From the NCBI RefSeq assembly GCF_009905605.1, contig NZ_JAAAKZ010000002.1, forward strand, positions 1,054,001 through 1,118,000: a stretch of 64,000 nt of DNA. Reading direction: 5' to 3'. The notes beneath the pieces were generated by a model that saw only the letters and a program-made list of their open reading frames with translations, did not search any database and was not told where the DNA came from. Origin of the DNA: Runella sp. CRIBMP (GTDB taxonomy: Bacteria; Bacteroidota; Bacteroidia; Cytophagales; Spirosomataceae). A program made the translations under genes and the position numbers. Shown piece after piece: positions 8,952-18,408 of the stretch (within the stretch, counting starts at the first letter, position 1; every line of letters begins with the position of its first letter).

Positions 8952-10448
8952 GTGTCTCTTAACCAAGATAATATTCGCCTCGTTTTTGGGCTCAAATTAA
9001 AGCAGCTTCGTCTTGACAAATCTCTCTCTCTCAGCGATTTGTCACAACTTACTGGACTATCCATTTCTTACATCAACGAAATTGAAAAAGGGAAAAAATA
9101 TCCCAAGTCCGACAAAATCATGGCCCTCTCGCGGGCATTGGACGTAGAATACGACTCGCTGGTTTCCATCAAGTTGAGCAAAAAACTGGAGCCCATTTCG
9201 GAATTATTGCAGTCCAATATTCTCACTGAACTCCCGCTTGACCTTTTCGGAATCGACCCCGCCGATTTGTTGGAAATGCTTTCCGACGCGCCCACCAAAT
9301 TGAGCGCGTTTATCGGGACACTCATTGAAATCGCGCGCAACTACAATATGTCGGTGGAGCAATTTTACTTTTCGGCGCTGCGGACCTACCAAGAAATGTA
9401 CGACAACTATTTCGAGGATTTGGAGCAAGAAGCCGAGCAGTTTTTGAAGTTTCATGCCGTTCCTGAAGAGTTGATTCTGGACGACAAATACTTAGCCGAC
9501 TTGTTGGTTAAAAATTATCCGTACGAAATTCAGTTCATTGACGAAAAAAAATATCCCGAACTTATCGGAATTCGCTCGATGTTGGTGTCCCGCGGGGATA
9601 AATTACGGTTGCTCATCAGCCCCCAACTCGACGCCAATCAGCGGGCGTTTATTTACGGGCGTGAGTTGGGGTATCAATTCATGAAGCTCAAAAACCGACT
9701 GAATACCACACACTTAGTAGAAGCTGAATCGTTTGAACAACTGCTCAACAACTACAAAGCTTCTTATTTTTCCAGTGCCATTATCATTAAAGGGGAAGTG
9801 CTGGCCAAGAAACTATCCACCTTTTTTGAGCAGCCGCATTTTAACGGGGAGGCATTGGTCAATATGATCAATTACTTCCACAGTACGCCCGAGTCATTTT
9901 GCTATCGACTGAGCAATATTCTTCCTAAATACTTCGGAATCAGTCAGTTATTCTTTCTCCGGTTCAATAATTTTGCGGGACAAAACCGCTTTGATTTGAC
10001 CAAAGAAATGCACATTGCGCGCAAGCACAATCCACACACGGTGCGCGATGAGCACTACTGCCGTCGTTGGATTTCGCTGACCATTTTGCAGGAGTTGGCC
10101 GAGTTGCAATCGCGCGGAGAGTACGAGCAGATACTGTGCCGTACGCAGGTTTCTCACTACATGGACACGCAGGACCAGTATTTTGTGGTGTCGTTTGCCA
10201 AGCCGATGTCACCCACGCCCAACCTCAACGTGAGCGTTTCGATGGGGATTCGGTTGGACGAAAACGTGCTCTCCAAAATTAAATTTTTGAGCACTGGCGA
10301 AATCACCAAGCGCGAAGTGAACGAGACCTGCGAGCGCTGCCCTTCGTTTGACTGCAAAGAGCGCATGGCCGCGCCCACCGTACTCCAACGCAAGCGCAAA
10401 AACGAAGCCATCCAAAAAGCCATGAAAATGCTAAGCAGCGAGGCGTAG
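8952..10448 (+). CDS. XRE-family regulator with IrrE/ImmA-like and ScfR-type C-terminal domains
   Basis: The 498-residue protein has an N-terminal Cro/C1-type helix-turn-helix (about residues 10-68; SLSDLSQLTGLSISYINEIEKGKKYP). A central region resembles the ImmA/IrrE (DUF955) fold but lacks an obvious HExxH. The C-terminal part carries a conserved cysteine cluster, CERCPSFDCKER, near residue 465, as in the DUF2083/ScfR (RamB-like) regulators of short-chain acyl-CoA metabolism. It is therefore probably a cytosolic transcription factor sensing a small metabolite. The start is GTG (8952). A pair of AGTACT palindromes upstream is a candidate autoregulatory site. Target genes are unknown; neither the glyoxylate nor the methylcitrate cycle genes lie nearby. 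Confidence 0.8.
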   Translation: MSLNQDNIRLVFGLKLKQLRLDKSLSLSDLSQLTGLSISYINEIEKGKKYPKSDKIMALSRALDVEYDSLVSIKLSKKLEPISELLQSNILTELPLDLFGIDPADLLEMLSDAPTKLSAFIGTLIEIARNYNMSVEQFYFSALRTYQEMYDNYFEDLEQEAEQFLKFHAVPEELILDDKYLADLLVKNYPYEIQFIDEKKYPELIGIRSMLVSRGDKLRLLISPQLDANQRAFIYGRELGYQFMKLKNRLNTTHLVEAESFEQLLNNYKASYFSSAIIIKGEVLAKKLSTFFEQPHFNGEALVNMINYFHSTPESFCYRLSNILPKYFGISQLFFLRFNNFAGQNRFDLTKEMHIARKHNPHTVRDEHYCRRWISLTILQELAELQSRGEYEQILCRTQVSHYMDTQDQYFVVSFAKPMSPTPNLNVSVSMGIRLDENVLSKIKFLSTGEITKREVNETCERCPSFDCKERMAAPTVLQRKRKNEAIQKAMKMLSSEA

Positions 10449-10543
10449 GAGGAGCTGTTCATTGCGTCAAGCTGTTTGTTTTTGGTGTATATACGCAGGT
10501 AGATGGGTGTGTATGGATGTTATAGGCAATTAAACGAAAGCCC

Positions 10544-11242
10544 ATGTGGGAAGAACTAAAAGTATATAAGCAGCTAGATAAAGCAGAAATTAATCCGACA
10601 TTTAAAAAGTTCGGTGCGACACTATTGTCCTTTACAAACGGCTTCAAACTCGACCAGACAGCTTCAATTATTAAACTTTCCCGAGAAATTAATCAACTTG
10701 AGCAGGCTATTTTTATAGAAAAAGATAAGGGGACATACAATTTGAAAGTCAGGACTTCAATTAAGCCTGTTGACTTTTACCGAAAGCACAAATATACTAT
10801 GCTTAACATCGTTCCTTTGTGTGACATATTGAATAATCATAGAAGGACTTCTTTTCCATTGACTCAAGAATGGAATGACTTAGCAGTTTATTTGGCGACA
10901 AGAATCAAAACAGAAATAGAAAAATATTTTGAAACTCATGGCTCCTACTACAAGATAATTGCAAAGCGTAAAGAGATAGAACCAAAGGATTTTGGGCTAG
11001 ATAACAAGTACGAACTTTTAATTTATGCAGCAATAAGGACAAAAAACAAGGAATTGCTAAATCAATATCTTGACAAAAAAATGAGCAGACCTGTTATGGG
11101 GATTACTCAAAGTGAATATCTAAAGCCAGACAGCAATGAAATTGACGAAAGTGTTTTTTTGCAAAGTGTAAAATCTTTTGCCTTGACAGGAGACTTTATA
11201 AGCATTGAAAAAGAAATAGCAAAAGCATGTGGACAAAATTAA
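10544..11242 (+). CDS. Hypothetical protein, 232 aa, AT-rich orphan
   Basis: I do not recognise this protein. It is a soluble, Lys/Glu/Ile-rich, mostly helical 232-residue sequence with no signal peptide or membrane segment. Visible blocks include FKKFGATLLSFTNGFKLDQTASIIKLSREINQLEQ in the first 60 residues and an NKYELLIYAAIRTKNKELLNQYLDKK stretch near 170. Codon use is visibly more AT-rich than in the neighbouring regulator and LolD genes. No partner gene is adjacent, and both flanks (10449-10543 and 11243-11407) are unexplained spacers. It looks like a horizontally gained single-gene insert. The ATG at 10544 is the first usable start. Confidence 0.6.
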   Translation: MWEELKVYKQLDKAEINPTFKKFGATLLSFTNGFKLDQTASIIKLSREINQLEQAIFIEKDKGTYNLKVRTSIKPVDFYRKHKYTMLNIVPLCDILNNHRRTSFPLTQEWNDLAVYLATRIKTEIEKYFETHGSYYKIIAKRKEIEPKDFGLDNKYELLIYAAIRTKNKELLNQYLDKKMSRPVMGITQSEYLKPDSNEIDESVFLQSVKSFALTGDFISIEKEIAKACGQN

Positions 11243-11291
11243 CTGCCAATAATAACTAAGGTTTCGTGGTGGTTGAAAGCCAAGCTATGAA

Positions 11292-11311
11292 ATCCCGAAA
11301 GCCTTCGGGAT
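11292..11311. terminator. Short terminator-like hairpin
   Basis: ATCCCGAA and TTCGGGAT form a perfect 8-bp stem with a 4-nt loop. It lies 50 nt after the AT-rich orphan gene, in a 165-nt spacer (11243-11407) that otherwise holds nothing I can identify. There is no T tract, so terminator activity is uncertain. Confidence 0.35.
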
Positions 11312-11407
11312 GGTGTATGGACAGTTTCGGGTTCCGAAAACCGCTTCTTCACCAAGTGCCATGACGTTTCTATGTAAGACTTTTCCAAGCTTTGGACTAA
11401 CAAAAAA

Positions 11408-12067
11408 CTACGGGTGGGCCAGACCACCGTCGATCATTTCCAGTTTGCGGTCGGCCATGTCGGCGAGGTGTTCGTTGTGAGTCACGATGACAAAGGTTTG
11501 GCCCAATTCGTTGCGCAGACGAAAAAACAATTGATGCAGGTCTTCGGCGTTTCGAGAGTCTAGGTTACCGCTGGGCTCGTCGGCAAAGATAATGGCGGGA
11601 TTGTTGATTAAGGCCCGGGCCACGGCCACGCGCTGTTGCTCTCCCCCCGACAATTGTGAGGGCAAATTGCCCAAACGGTCTTTCAATCCCAGCATTTCCA
11701 ATAATTCACCAGCTTTTTTTTTCACTTCCGTTTCATCACTTTTGGCGTCAATAAAAGCGGGCATACACACATTTTCTAGGGCCGTAAATTCGGGCAGCAA
11801 ATGGTGAAACTGAAACACAAAGCCAATGGTGTGGTTGCGAAAAGCGGCTAAGTCTTTCTCTTTGAGGGCAAAAACATCGGTATCGTTGATAAAAACCTGT
11901 CCCGCATCAGGACGGTCGAGGGTTCCCAAAATGTGCAAAAGGGTGCTTTTTCCCGCCCCCGAAGCGCCCACTATCGTAACCAATTCTCCTTTATTAATCT
12001 CTAAATCAATGCCTTTCAAAACGGAAAGATTTCCGTATTTACGAACAATTTGGCGGGCTTTCAGCAT
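11408..12067 (-). CDS. LolD-like ABC transporter ATP-binding protein
   Basis: The 219-residue ATPase has Walker [10 protein letters not shown] near residue 34, the Q-loop region [18 protein letters not shown], signature [15 protein letters not shown], Walker [13 protein letters not shown] and the switch histidine in [14 protein letters not shown]. The [16 protein letters not shown] block and small size place it in the MacB/LolD branch. In that branch the ATPase drives lipoprotein release or macrolide-type export together with an FtsX-like permease. No permease gene is adjacent, so the substrate is open. It is transcribed away from radA; the 215-nt divergent gap holds the radA promoter. Confidence 0.85.
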   Translation of the reverse strand: MLKARQIVRKYGNLSVLKGIDLEINKGELVTIVGASGAGKSTLLHILGTLDRPDAGQVFINDTDVFALKEKDLAAFRNHTIGFVFQFHHLLPEFTALENVCMPAFIDAKSDETEVKKKAGELLEMLGLKDRLGNLPSQLSGGEQQRVAVARALINNPAIIFADEPSGNLDSRNAEDLHQLFFRLRNELGQTFVIVTHNEHLADMADRKLEMIDGGLAHP

Positions 12068-12230
12068 TCTTAACGCGTTAAAATTGAATTGACAAAGATT
12101 GAAAAACTTCGCAACTTAGGCAACAGCGATTTAAGGTTAAACACCTTTTAGTAGCTGTTGGTGATAGATAGCCCGAATGAAAAAGAAAGGCCGTTTATTT
12201 ACATTCCTCTCCAAATCTTTATCCCTGATA

Positions 12231-12260
12231 TTGATGTTTCATTTTTATAGGTTAGTTTCG
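12231..12260 (+). promoter_or_regulatory. Promoter of radA
   Basis: TTG (12231-12233), a 19-nt spacer and TAGTTTCG (12253-12260; one mismatch to TAnnTTTG) match the Bacteroidota primary promoter. The start codon of radA follows 22 nt after the -7 box. Confidence 0.5.
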
Positions 12261-12282
12261 TAACCTATTTTTCAACGATTAT

Positions 12283-13650
12283 ATGGCTAAAGTCAAAACC
12301 GCTTATTTTTGTCAAAGTTGTGGTCATCAGTCACCCAAATGGCTGGGGCGCTGCCCTTCCTGCGGCGAATGGAACACATTGGTAGAAGAAGTTCTCGAAA
12401 AAGAAGATAAAAAAGGGCCCATCGGACAATGGAAATCGGTGAGTTTGGCCTCTAAACCCAAAGCCATTGTCGAAATAAAATACGAAGAAGAACCGCGTAT
12501 TGTCACGATAGACGGTGAACTTAACCGCGTTTTGGGCGGCGGCATTGTGTTGGGGTCGTTGGTGCTCATTGGCGGCGAGCCGGGCATCGGAAAATCGACG
12601 CTGATGCTGCAAATTGCGCTCACGCTTACCCAACGCGTGCTGTACGTGTCGGGTGAGGAAAGTGAGCAGCAAATCAAGATGCGTGCCGAGCGGCTTACGT
12701 CCAAAAATCACAATTGCTTTATTCTGACGGAAACGTCGACCGATAATATTTTTCGTCAAATCGAAGAATTTGAGCCCGATGTTCTCATCATTGACTCTAT
12801 CCAAACCATGCAATCGTCGCTCATCGAATCGGGCGCGGGCAGCGTGTCGCAGGTGCGTCAGTGCGCTTCCGAACTGATGAAATACGCCAAAGAAAGCGGC
12901 GTACCCGTGTTTATGATTGGGCACATCACCAAAGACGGCAGCTTGGCGGGACCTAAAACCCTCGAACACATGGTGGATACGGTGCTTCAGTTTGAAGGCG
13001 ACCGCCACACTACGTACCGGATTTTGCGTACCACCAAAAACCGCTTTGGAAGCACCTCAGAATTAGGAATTTACGAAATGCTCGGCACGGGCCTGCGCCA
13101 AGTGACCAATCCGTCGGAGATATTGATTTCACAGCGCGAAGAGCAATTGAGCGGCATCACCATTGGCTCCATGCTCGAAGGCAACCGACCGCTGATGATC
13201 GAGATACAGTCGCTGGTGAGTGTGGCCAACTACGGTACACCGCAGCGCAGCAGCACGGGATTTGACAACAAACGCCTTCAGATGCTGTTGGCGGTGTTGG
13301 AAAAACGCGGCGGCTTTCGTCTGGGTACCCAAGATGTGTTTCTCAACGTAGCGGGTGGTCTGCGCGTAGAAGACCCCGCCATTGACTTGGCCGTGGTGAC
13401 GTCGATTGCGTCGTCTTTTGAAGATTCTTTTGTGCCGCCTTCGGTCTGTTTTGCGGGAGAAGTGGGCTTGGGCGGGGAGGTTCGGGCCGTGAGCCGCATC
13501 GAAGGCCGCATTGCCGAAGCAGAGAAACTGGGTTTTAAGAAAATCTTTATTTCCAAGTACAACACCAAAGGACTGATTTTCAAGAGCTACGACATTAAAA
13601 TTATCCCCGTCGCGAAGTTGGATGAAGTGTTTGGTGAATTATTAAGATAA
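12283..13650 (+). CDS. radA: DNA repair protein RadA
   Basis: RadA (Sms) is a RecA-like ATPase that promotes branch migration of recombination intermediates. The 455-residue product has the full architecture. A four-cysteine zinc finger lies at C10, C13, C24 and C27 (FCQSCG, CPSCG). Walker A GEPGIGKST spans residues 98-106, and the RadA-specific KNRFG motif (TTKNRFGSTSELG) lies in the ATPase core. A C-terminal Lon-protease-like domain begins around residue 290 (SSTGFDNKRLQMLLAVLEKRGG). It stands alone, convergent with the isomerase gene, whose stop is 5 nt away. A good promoter lies at 12231-12260. Confidence 0.96.
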   Translation: MAKVKTAYFCQSCGHQSPKWLGRCPSCGEWNTLVEEVLEKEDKKGPIGQWKSVSLASKPKAIVEIKYEEEPRIVTIDGELNRVLGGGIVLGSLVLIGGEPGIGKSTLMLQIALTLTQRVLYVSGEESEQQIKMRAERLTSKNHNCFILTETSTDNIFRQIEEFEPDVLIIDSIQTMQSSLIESGAGSVSQVRQCASELMKYAKESGVPVFMIGHITKDGSLAGPKTLEHMVDTVLQFEGDRHTTYRILRTTKNRFGSTSELGIYEMLGTGLRQVTNPSEILISQREEQLSGITIGSMLEGNRPLMIEIQSLVSVANYGTPQRSSTGFDNKRLQMLLAVLEKRGGFRLGTQDVFLNVAGGLRVEDPAIDLAVVTSIASSFEDSFVPPSVCFAGEVGLGGEVRAVSRIEGRIAEAEKLGFKKIFISKYNTKGLIFKSYDIKIIPVAKLDEVFGELLR

Positions 13651-13655
13651 TTTTT

Positions 13656-15092
13656 TTAGCAAACTTTTCGTACTTCCATTCCCAGCAACGCCCCCAATTT
13701 TTCGATTTTTGAACTGATATGCCCAATCCCGATGGCGCAATGATGCGCAGGGCCGTGGCTGTTCCAATCGTTAACAAATTTACGGGCACCGATAGAAAAC
13801 TTATATCGGCTGTTGGTGTTGCCAATCTCTAAAATCGGCCCCGCAACCGATTCTGCCTCGGCCACCAATAGCATTAGCCCACCGCCTCTTTTTTCTACAA
13901 CGGACAATAGGGTAACGGGGCCATTTTTTACGCTCATTTCGACCGAAACCCCTTTGCCTACTTTGCCGTGGTAGACTTTCAAGGGGCGCACTTTGGTTTT
14001 ACCTTCGGCAATGGCAATGTGCCCTGGGCCATCGTGGCCCATCAGCACCACATCGTCCGCAAAATCCATGGCGTAATATTCTGTAAATGAACCACCTACT
14101 CCAAAACTGTCCATGATTTTCATGGCTTGGGCGTTTTTGATTTCGTATTCACCCGCTACGGGTACGCCATTGGCGGTCAGTAGAGAATTTCCCAAAATAA
14201 TGGACGCAATCGCTTCTTCATTCTCTGGATTGCCCGTTCCTTTGTAATAATACGCCATCGAGCCCAGCTTGTGCTTCTCCACCAAGCGCTCCAGCGCTAC
14301 CGATGTAACGGCCGCTTTTTCAAGCTCCTCAGGCGGGCAATCTAGCTGAATATCAAATGTTTCCTGAAATAACTGAAGGCGTTGGATAATTTCAGCCTGA
14401 CTTACTTCTTTTCGTAATTCAGCCAATTCTTCCACTTCCAACAACTCAATATGGCCACCGAAATGCGCGTAATGTTGGGTCAGGTCTGAATAAATATCCA
14501 ACATTCCGCTGTAATAATGCCCCATGCAGCCCAACCGATTGTAAGCCATGATATTGACAACTTTGGCCGCCTCTACCCACTCGCTAACTTCCCGCCAAGT
14601 TTCAGCGTCGTGGTGCAACATCCCCGTAATTTGGTGGAACCTAATCCCCACCCGATTGAAGACATTGGCGATTTCGGGTACGGGGCAGGCCGAACAGTAC
14701 GCCAGCCATTCGCCCGTCATTTTGGTGCGGTCGGTCATGGCATTGAATGACGTATAATCAATGGCCGCTTGGGGCGATAAGTTAAGAATGATGACAGGAA
14801 CTTTGGCGCGCTGCACGACGGGCAAAACCGTTGAAGACAGCGCGTAGGTAGTTACGTACAAAAAGATAATATCGACATCTTCGGTCTTAAACTGTTTTCC
14901 TGCTTCAAATGCCTTATCAGGCGAATCCACCAATCCGACGTTGAGAATGTTTGCGTGAACGGTGGCCAATTTTGCCTCAACTACCCCCAGATAACCTTCT
15001 AAGCGCTCTTTTAATCCTTCGAACTGCGGCCAATAAGTATCTAGCCCAATACCAAACAGTCCAATTTTTAAGGTTGTATTCAATTTCATCAT
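13656..15092 (-). CDS. L-fucose/L-arabinose isomerase-family protein
   Basis: The 478-residue protein resembles AraA-family sugar isomerases, which interconvert aldoses and ketoses using a Mn2+ bound by Glu and His residues. Family blocks visible are KIGLFGIGLDTYWPQF at the N-terminus, GCMGHYYSGMLDIYSDLT in the middle, AGEYEIKNAQAMKIMD with a candidate metal Glu, MGHDGPGHIAIAEG with a candidate metal His, and WNSHGPAHHCAIGIGHIS near the C-terminus. The sequence departs enough from classical AraA that the sugar substrate is uncertain. No arabinose kinase or epimerase gene is nearby. It is divergent from an AraC regulator across 184 nt, which suggests induction by its substrate. Either of two adjacent ATGs (15092 or 15089) may start it. 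Confidence 0.75.
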   Translation of the reverse strand: MMKLNTTLKIGLFGIGLDTYWPQFEGLKERLEGYLGVVEAKLATVHANILNVGLVDSPDKAFEAGKQFKTEDVDIIFLYVTTYALSSTVLPVVQRAKVPVIILNLSPQAAIDYTSFNAMTDRTKMTGEWLAYCSACPVPEIANVFNRVGIRFHQITGMLHHDAETWREVSEWVEAAKVVNIMAYNRLGCMGHYYSGMLDIYSDLTQHYAHFGGHIELLEVEELAELRKEVSQAEIIQRLQLFQETFDIQLDCPPEELEKAAVTSVALERLVEKHKLGSMAYYYKGTGNPENEEAIASIILGNSLLTANGVPVAGEYEIKNAQAMKIMDSFGVGGSFTEYYAMDFADDVVLMGHDGPGHIAIAEGKTKVRPLKVYHGKVGKGVSVEMSVKNGPVTLLSVVEKRGGGLMLLVAEAESVAGPILEIGNTNSRYKFSIGARKFVNDWNSHGPAHHCAIGIGHISSKIEKLGALLGMEVRKVC

Positions 15093-15276
15093 ACGTTAGA
15101 ATTCATTCCAAACGGTAGTACACTCACAATATAAATATCACTTTGTACAACAGCAGACTGGCCCATTTTCAAACCAAATCAGTACTAAAGGATATTTATG
15201 GTAATATTCCACAAATAAATAGTATTTTCGACCATCCACAAATGACCGTTTTGATTATTGTTTTATATTTTTTGAT

Positions 15277-16155
15277 ATGAAATTATTTAGAAAATACTTT
15301 ACCCTTGACCCCGGCACAAACGAACAAAATCAGGGAATAAACATCCTCAATGTAGGGCATAATATTCACCCAGCCAATCATCCTTACCCTGACATCCAAC
15401 ACCCTAACGACTACTATTTTGAGTGGGATAAAGGTAGAAGCCTAAAAGAGTACCAAATCATTTATATTTCCAAAGGAGAAGGCTATTTTGAGGCCAACGG
15501 CCTCCCCCCGCAAGTCATTGAAGAAGGAACCATTATTTTGCTGTATCCCGGGGTTTGGCACCGCTATCGTCCCAAAGAGAAAACGGGATGGGAAGAATAT
15601 TGGGTGGGGTTTTCGGGCACGTATGCGCATTATTTATTGGAACAGGAATGTTTTAATCCCCAAAATCCAATCATTAAAGTAGGTTTTAACGCTGAATTCT
15701 TGGAGACTTTTTCGAAGCTCATTGAGGTAATTGAGGCTCGTGGCGACTCTTTCCAAAAACTATCTTCTTTTCAGCTCATTCACCTTTTGGGAATCGTGTA
15801 CGCATCGGTCTTGTTGTCTAACCAAAAGATATCGAGAAAAGAAGAAATCATTGACAAAATACGGGACGAAATCCACAGAAACTGGAACAAAGACATTGAC
15901 TTTGAAGCACTTGCTAGAAAATTTAACCTAAGCTATATCTGGTTCCGAAAAACCTTCAAAGAAGTGTTAGGTACCTCACCTAACCAATACCACCTTACCC
16001 TTAAATTGCGCAAAGCGGAGCAACTCATTCAGGAAAGCAACCTGACATTGGCCGAAATTGCGTATCAATCTGGCTTTGAATCAGAGTTTTATTTTTCAAG
16101 AATTTTCAAAAAGAAGATGAATTACAACGCCTCTGAGCTTCGTAAGAAGAAGTAA
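15277..16155 (+). CDS. AraC-family transcriptional regulator
   Basis: The 292-residue protein has an N-terminal AraC-type cupin sugar-binding region (about 20-170; IIYISKGEGYFEANGLPP, GTIILLYPGVWHRYRP). A C-terminal double helix-turn-helix follows (about 190-290; IDFEALARKFNLSYIWFRKTFKEVLGTSP, then LTLAEIAYQSGFESEFYFSRIFKKKM). It is divergent from the isomerase gene and probably controls it from the shared AT-rich intergenic region (15093-15276). No clear operator repeat could be made out there. The gene ends 6 nt before the convergent response regulator. Confidence 0.88.
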   Translation: MKLFRKYFTLDPGTNEQNQGINILNVGHNIHPANHPYPDIQHPNDYYFEWDKGRSLKEYQIIYISKGEGYFEANGLPPQVIEEGTIILLYPGVWHRYRPKEKTGWEEYWVGFSGTYAHYLLEQECFNPQNPIIKVGFNAEFLETFSKLIEVIEARGDSFQKLSSFQLIHLLGIVYASVLLSNQKISRKEEIIDKIRDEIHRNWNKDIDFEALARKFNLSYIWFRKTFKEVLGTSPNQYHLTLKLRKAEQLIQESNLTLAEIAYQSGFESEFYFSRIFKKKMNYNASELRKKK

Positions 16156-16161
16156 TCAACC

Positions 16162-16857
16162 TCACCACCGCATTCTGAAGCCTACGCCATGAATTCCTTC
16201 AATCTTGATATTGAGGTCGTCGCAAAGGTATTTACGTAAGCGCGACATAAACACATCGAGGCTACGTCCCATAAAATAATCATCGTCGCCCCAAATGGCT
16301 TTGAGCAAGTCTTCGCGTTTGATGACCTGATTGCGGCGTTCAGCCAAATAGCGTAGAACTTCGGCTTCACGAAAGGTCAAATCTTGCGTTTTACCGTCGA
16401 TTTGAAGGTATAATTTTTCAAAATCAAACGCATAATTACCAACGTTGGTTACTCCTGACGTTTGCGTTATTGATTCATTGGCTTGATTTTTTTGACTTCG
16501 GCGGAGAAAAACTGCTATTTTGAGTACCAATTCTTCCATGCTGAAAGGCTTGGTGAGGTAATCGTCTGCCCCGAGACGGAGGCCGTGGAGTTTGTCTTCT
16601 TGCAACGAACGCGCCGTCAAAAAAAGAATGGGAACATGCATGTCTTGTTGACGAATTTTCTGCGCCAACGTAAATCCATCAAGGTGCGGCAACATCACAT
16701 CCAACACGCATAAATCAAAAGGTTGCTGTTTCTGAAAAGTTTCTAACGCTTGCAATCCGTCCGTACAATGGACGATGTCATAATGATGAAGTTCGAGGTT
16801 ATCTTTGGTCACAAAACCCAAATTTGGGTCATCTTCAACATATAAAATACGCGGCAT
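16162..16857 (-). CDS. OmpR-family response regulator, RprY-like
   Basis: The 231-residue protein has a receiver domain with the acidic pair D9/D10, phospho-acceptor D53 (CVLDVMLPHLDG) and the conserved lysine in DDYLTKPF. A C-terminal winged helix runs from about residue 135 to 231 (LTFREAEVLRYLAERRNQVIKREDLLKAIWGDDDYFMGRSLDVFMSRLR). The FMGRSLDVFMSRLRKYL signature is the form seen in Bacteroidota RprY proteins. It lies 90 nt downstream of a sensor kinase on the same strand and forms a two-component pair with it. The signal is unknown. Confidence 0.88.
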   Translation of the reverse strand: MPRILYVEDDPNLGFVTKDNLELHHYDIVHCTDGLQALETFQKQQPFDLCVLDVMLPHLDGFTLAQKIRQQDMHVPILFLTARSLQEDKLHGLRLGADDYLTKPFSMEELVLKIAVFLRRSQKNQANESITQTSGVTNVGNYAFDFEKLYLQIDGKTQDLTFREAEVLRYLAERRNQVIKREDLLKAIWGDDDYFMGRSLDVFMSRLRKYLCDDLNIKIEGIHGVGFRMRW

Positions 16858-16947
16858 TTTCAGGGGTTCTGTTATTGGTGAAATCGTATCAGTAAGTAGA
16901 ATTACTGCTCATCGAGAATTTATGGCGGAAAGTACAGATGCTTTCCT

Positions 16948-18195
16948 CTACTTTTTTAATGGAATCAAAATCTTAAACTCGCTTCCCTTATTCACTTCAC
17001 TCTTGAGTTGGATTCTCCATTGGTGCGCTTTAGCAATCTGCTGTACATAGCTCAGGCCAATGCCAAACCCTTTTACGTTGTGGACATTTCCAGTCGGAAT
17101 CCGGTAAAACTTTTTGAAGACCTTATCTTTGTATTCAGGGGCAATTCCTATGCCATTGTCTTTGACTGACACCACCAATGAGCCATTTTCATTGAATGTC
17201 TCCAACAAAATTACGGGGTTTTGGGGCGTATATTTAAAAGCGTTGTCAATTAAATTGCTGATGGCATTCGTAAAATGCATCCGGTCAGCGTGAATATAAG
17301 GCTCCACAGCGTTCAGATGAAGGGTCAGGTCTTTCTCGTACTTATGAGATACTGAAGTAATGACTTGATGGGCGTCGAGCCATTCAATGGTAAGTGGCAG
17401 CTTATTTTTTGCCGCCTTGGCCATATTCAGGACGGTTTCCACTTGGGTTTGGAGGCGTAGAGCCTCTTCTTTGATAATCGCAGTGTATTTTTTGAGGCGT
17501 TCGGGCTGGTCCTTGATGGCGGGGGTGTTGAGCACGTCGGCTGCGATACGTATCGTAGCAATGGGCGTTTGCAACTCGTGCGTCATGTTGTTAATGAAAT
17601 CGCGCTGTATTTCGGTCAGTTGTTTTTGCCGTAAAATGACAAACAGGGCATATCCAAAAAAACTAACTGCAATCAACACCAGCAACGAAGACCAAATCCA
17701 GCCTCTAAGGTCGTTGATGACCGCACTATTTTGATTGGGAAAACGTACGCCAAAATAATAAGGATATTTGTTGGATTTGAGCCAATTGGCGGTTTGAGTT
17801 GGGGTTTTGTTGTCATTGCGGGTACTCAAGGCTACGCCATAAAACATTTTATTGCTGGCACAATCATAAATTCCTACTTCAAAATCAGTAATGATATTAT
17901 GCCTAACAAAGCTCGTTTTGAGGTAATGTTCCAGAATGCCTGGATCAACCATGGAGTTGGTATTAACCAAAAAATAATTGGAAGAAAGTTGCTCGACGGG
18001 GTTGTTGTGCAGCATCACGGCGTTGAGCTGCGCAAGCTGCTCGGCCACTTCCTGCAAAGACACATGTACCTGCTGATTGAACTGGCGCTCTCCCATGTCG
18101 AGGGCTTTCCTTACCCAATATATCTGAGTCACAATGACCCCAATGATGGACAATGTGGATAAAATTACCAGAAGGCGTATCGTTTTTCTTGACAT
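16948..18195 (-). CDS. Sensor histidine kinase, RprX-like
   Basis: The 415-residue kinase has two membrane segments (about 8-27 and 168-195) enclosing a periplasmic sensor domain. The cytoplasmic part has the H-box FINNMTHELQTPIATIRIAADVL, the N-box ISNLIDNAFKYTPQNPV, the G1 box VKDNGIGIAPEYKDKVFKKFYR and the G2 box GFGIGLSYV. All catalytic boxes are intact. It is first in a two-gene unit with the RprY-like regulator. A 213-nt gap separates it from the divergent DUF1573 gene. Confidence 0.9.
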   Translation of the reverse strand: MSRKTIRLLVILSTLSIIGVIVTQIYWVRKALDMGERQFNQQVHVSLQEVAEQLAQLNAVMLHNNPVEQLSSNYFLVNTNSMVDPGILEHYLKTSFVRHNIITDFEVGIYDCASNKMFYGVALSTRNDNKTPTQTANWLKSNKYPYYFGVRFPNQNSAVINDLRGWIWSSLLVLIAVSFFGYALFVILRQKQLTEIQRDFINNMTHELQTPIATIRIAADVLNTPAIKDQPERLKKYTAIIKEEALRLQTQVETVLNMAKAAKNKLPLTIEWLDAHQVITSVSHKYEKDLTLHLNAVEPYIHADRMHFTNAISNLIDNAFKYTPQNPVILLETFNENGSLVVSVKDNGIGIAPEYKDKVFKKFYRIPTGNVHNVKGFGIGLSYVQQIAKAHQWRIQLKSEVNKGSEFKILIPLKK

Positions 18196-18351
18196 AAATA
18201 CAGGCGTAGGCTTTTAATTAAAATTGCCTGTTGGCAATATTAACCAAAAAACACATACGAATTTAGGACGTAGACGGATTCTTACCAATGGATTAACAAA
18301 CCATTAACAAAAGTTGAGTTTTCATTAACACAGGCACAAGCCCTAACCTTC

Positions 18352-18359
18352 TACTTTTG
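18352..18359 (+). promoter_or_regulatory. -7 box upstream of the DUF1573 gene
   Basis: A perfect TAnnTTTG element, TACTTTTG, lies 50 nt before the start codon of the DUF1573 gene. No TTG is present at the expected -33 spacing, so the assignment is tentative. Confidence 0.4.
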
Positions 18360-18408
18360 AAAAGTCAATTGATCAAAAAAATAATTAATCACTTTAAGAC
18401 TTATTATT

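Noticed and set aside
16162-18195. Control of the arabinose-isomerase-like gene by the RprXY-like pair
   Set aside because: The AraC gene between them is divergent and the more direct candidate regulator; adjacency alone is not evidence.
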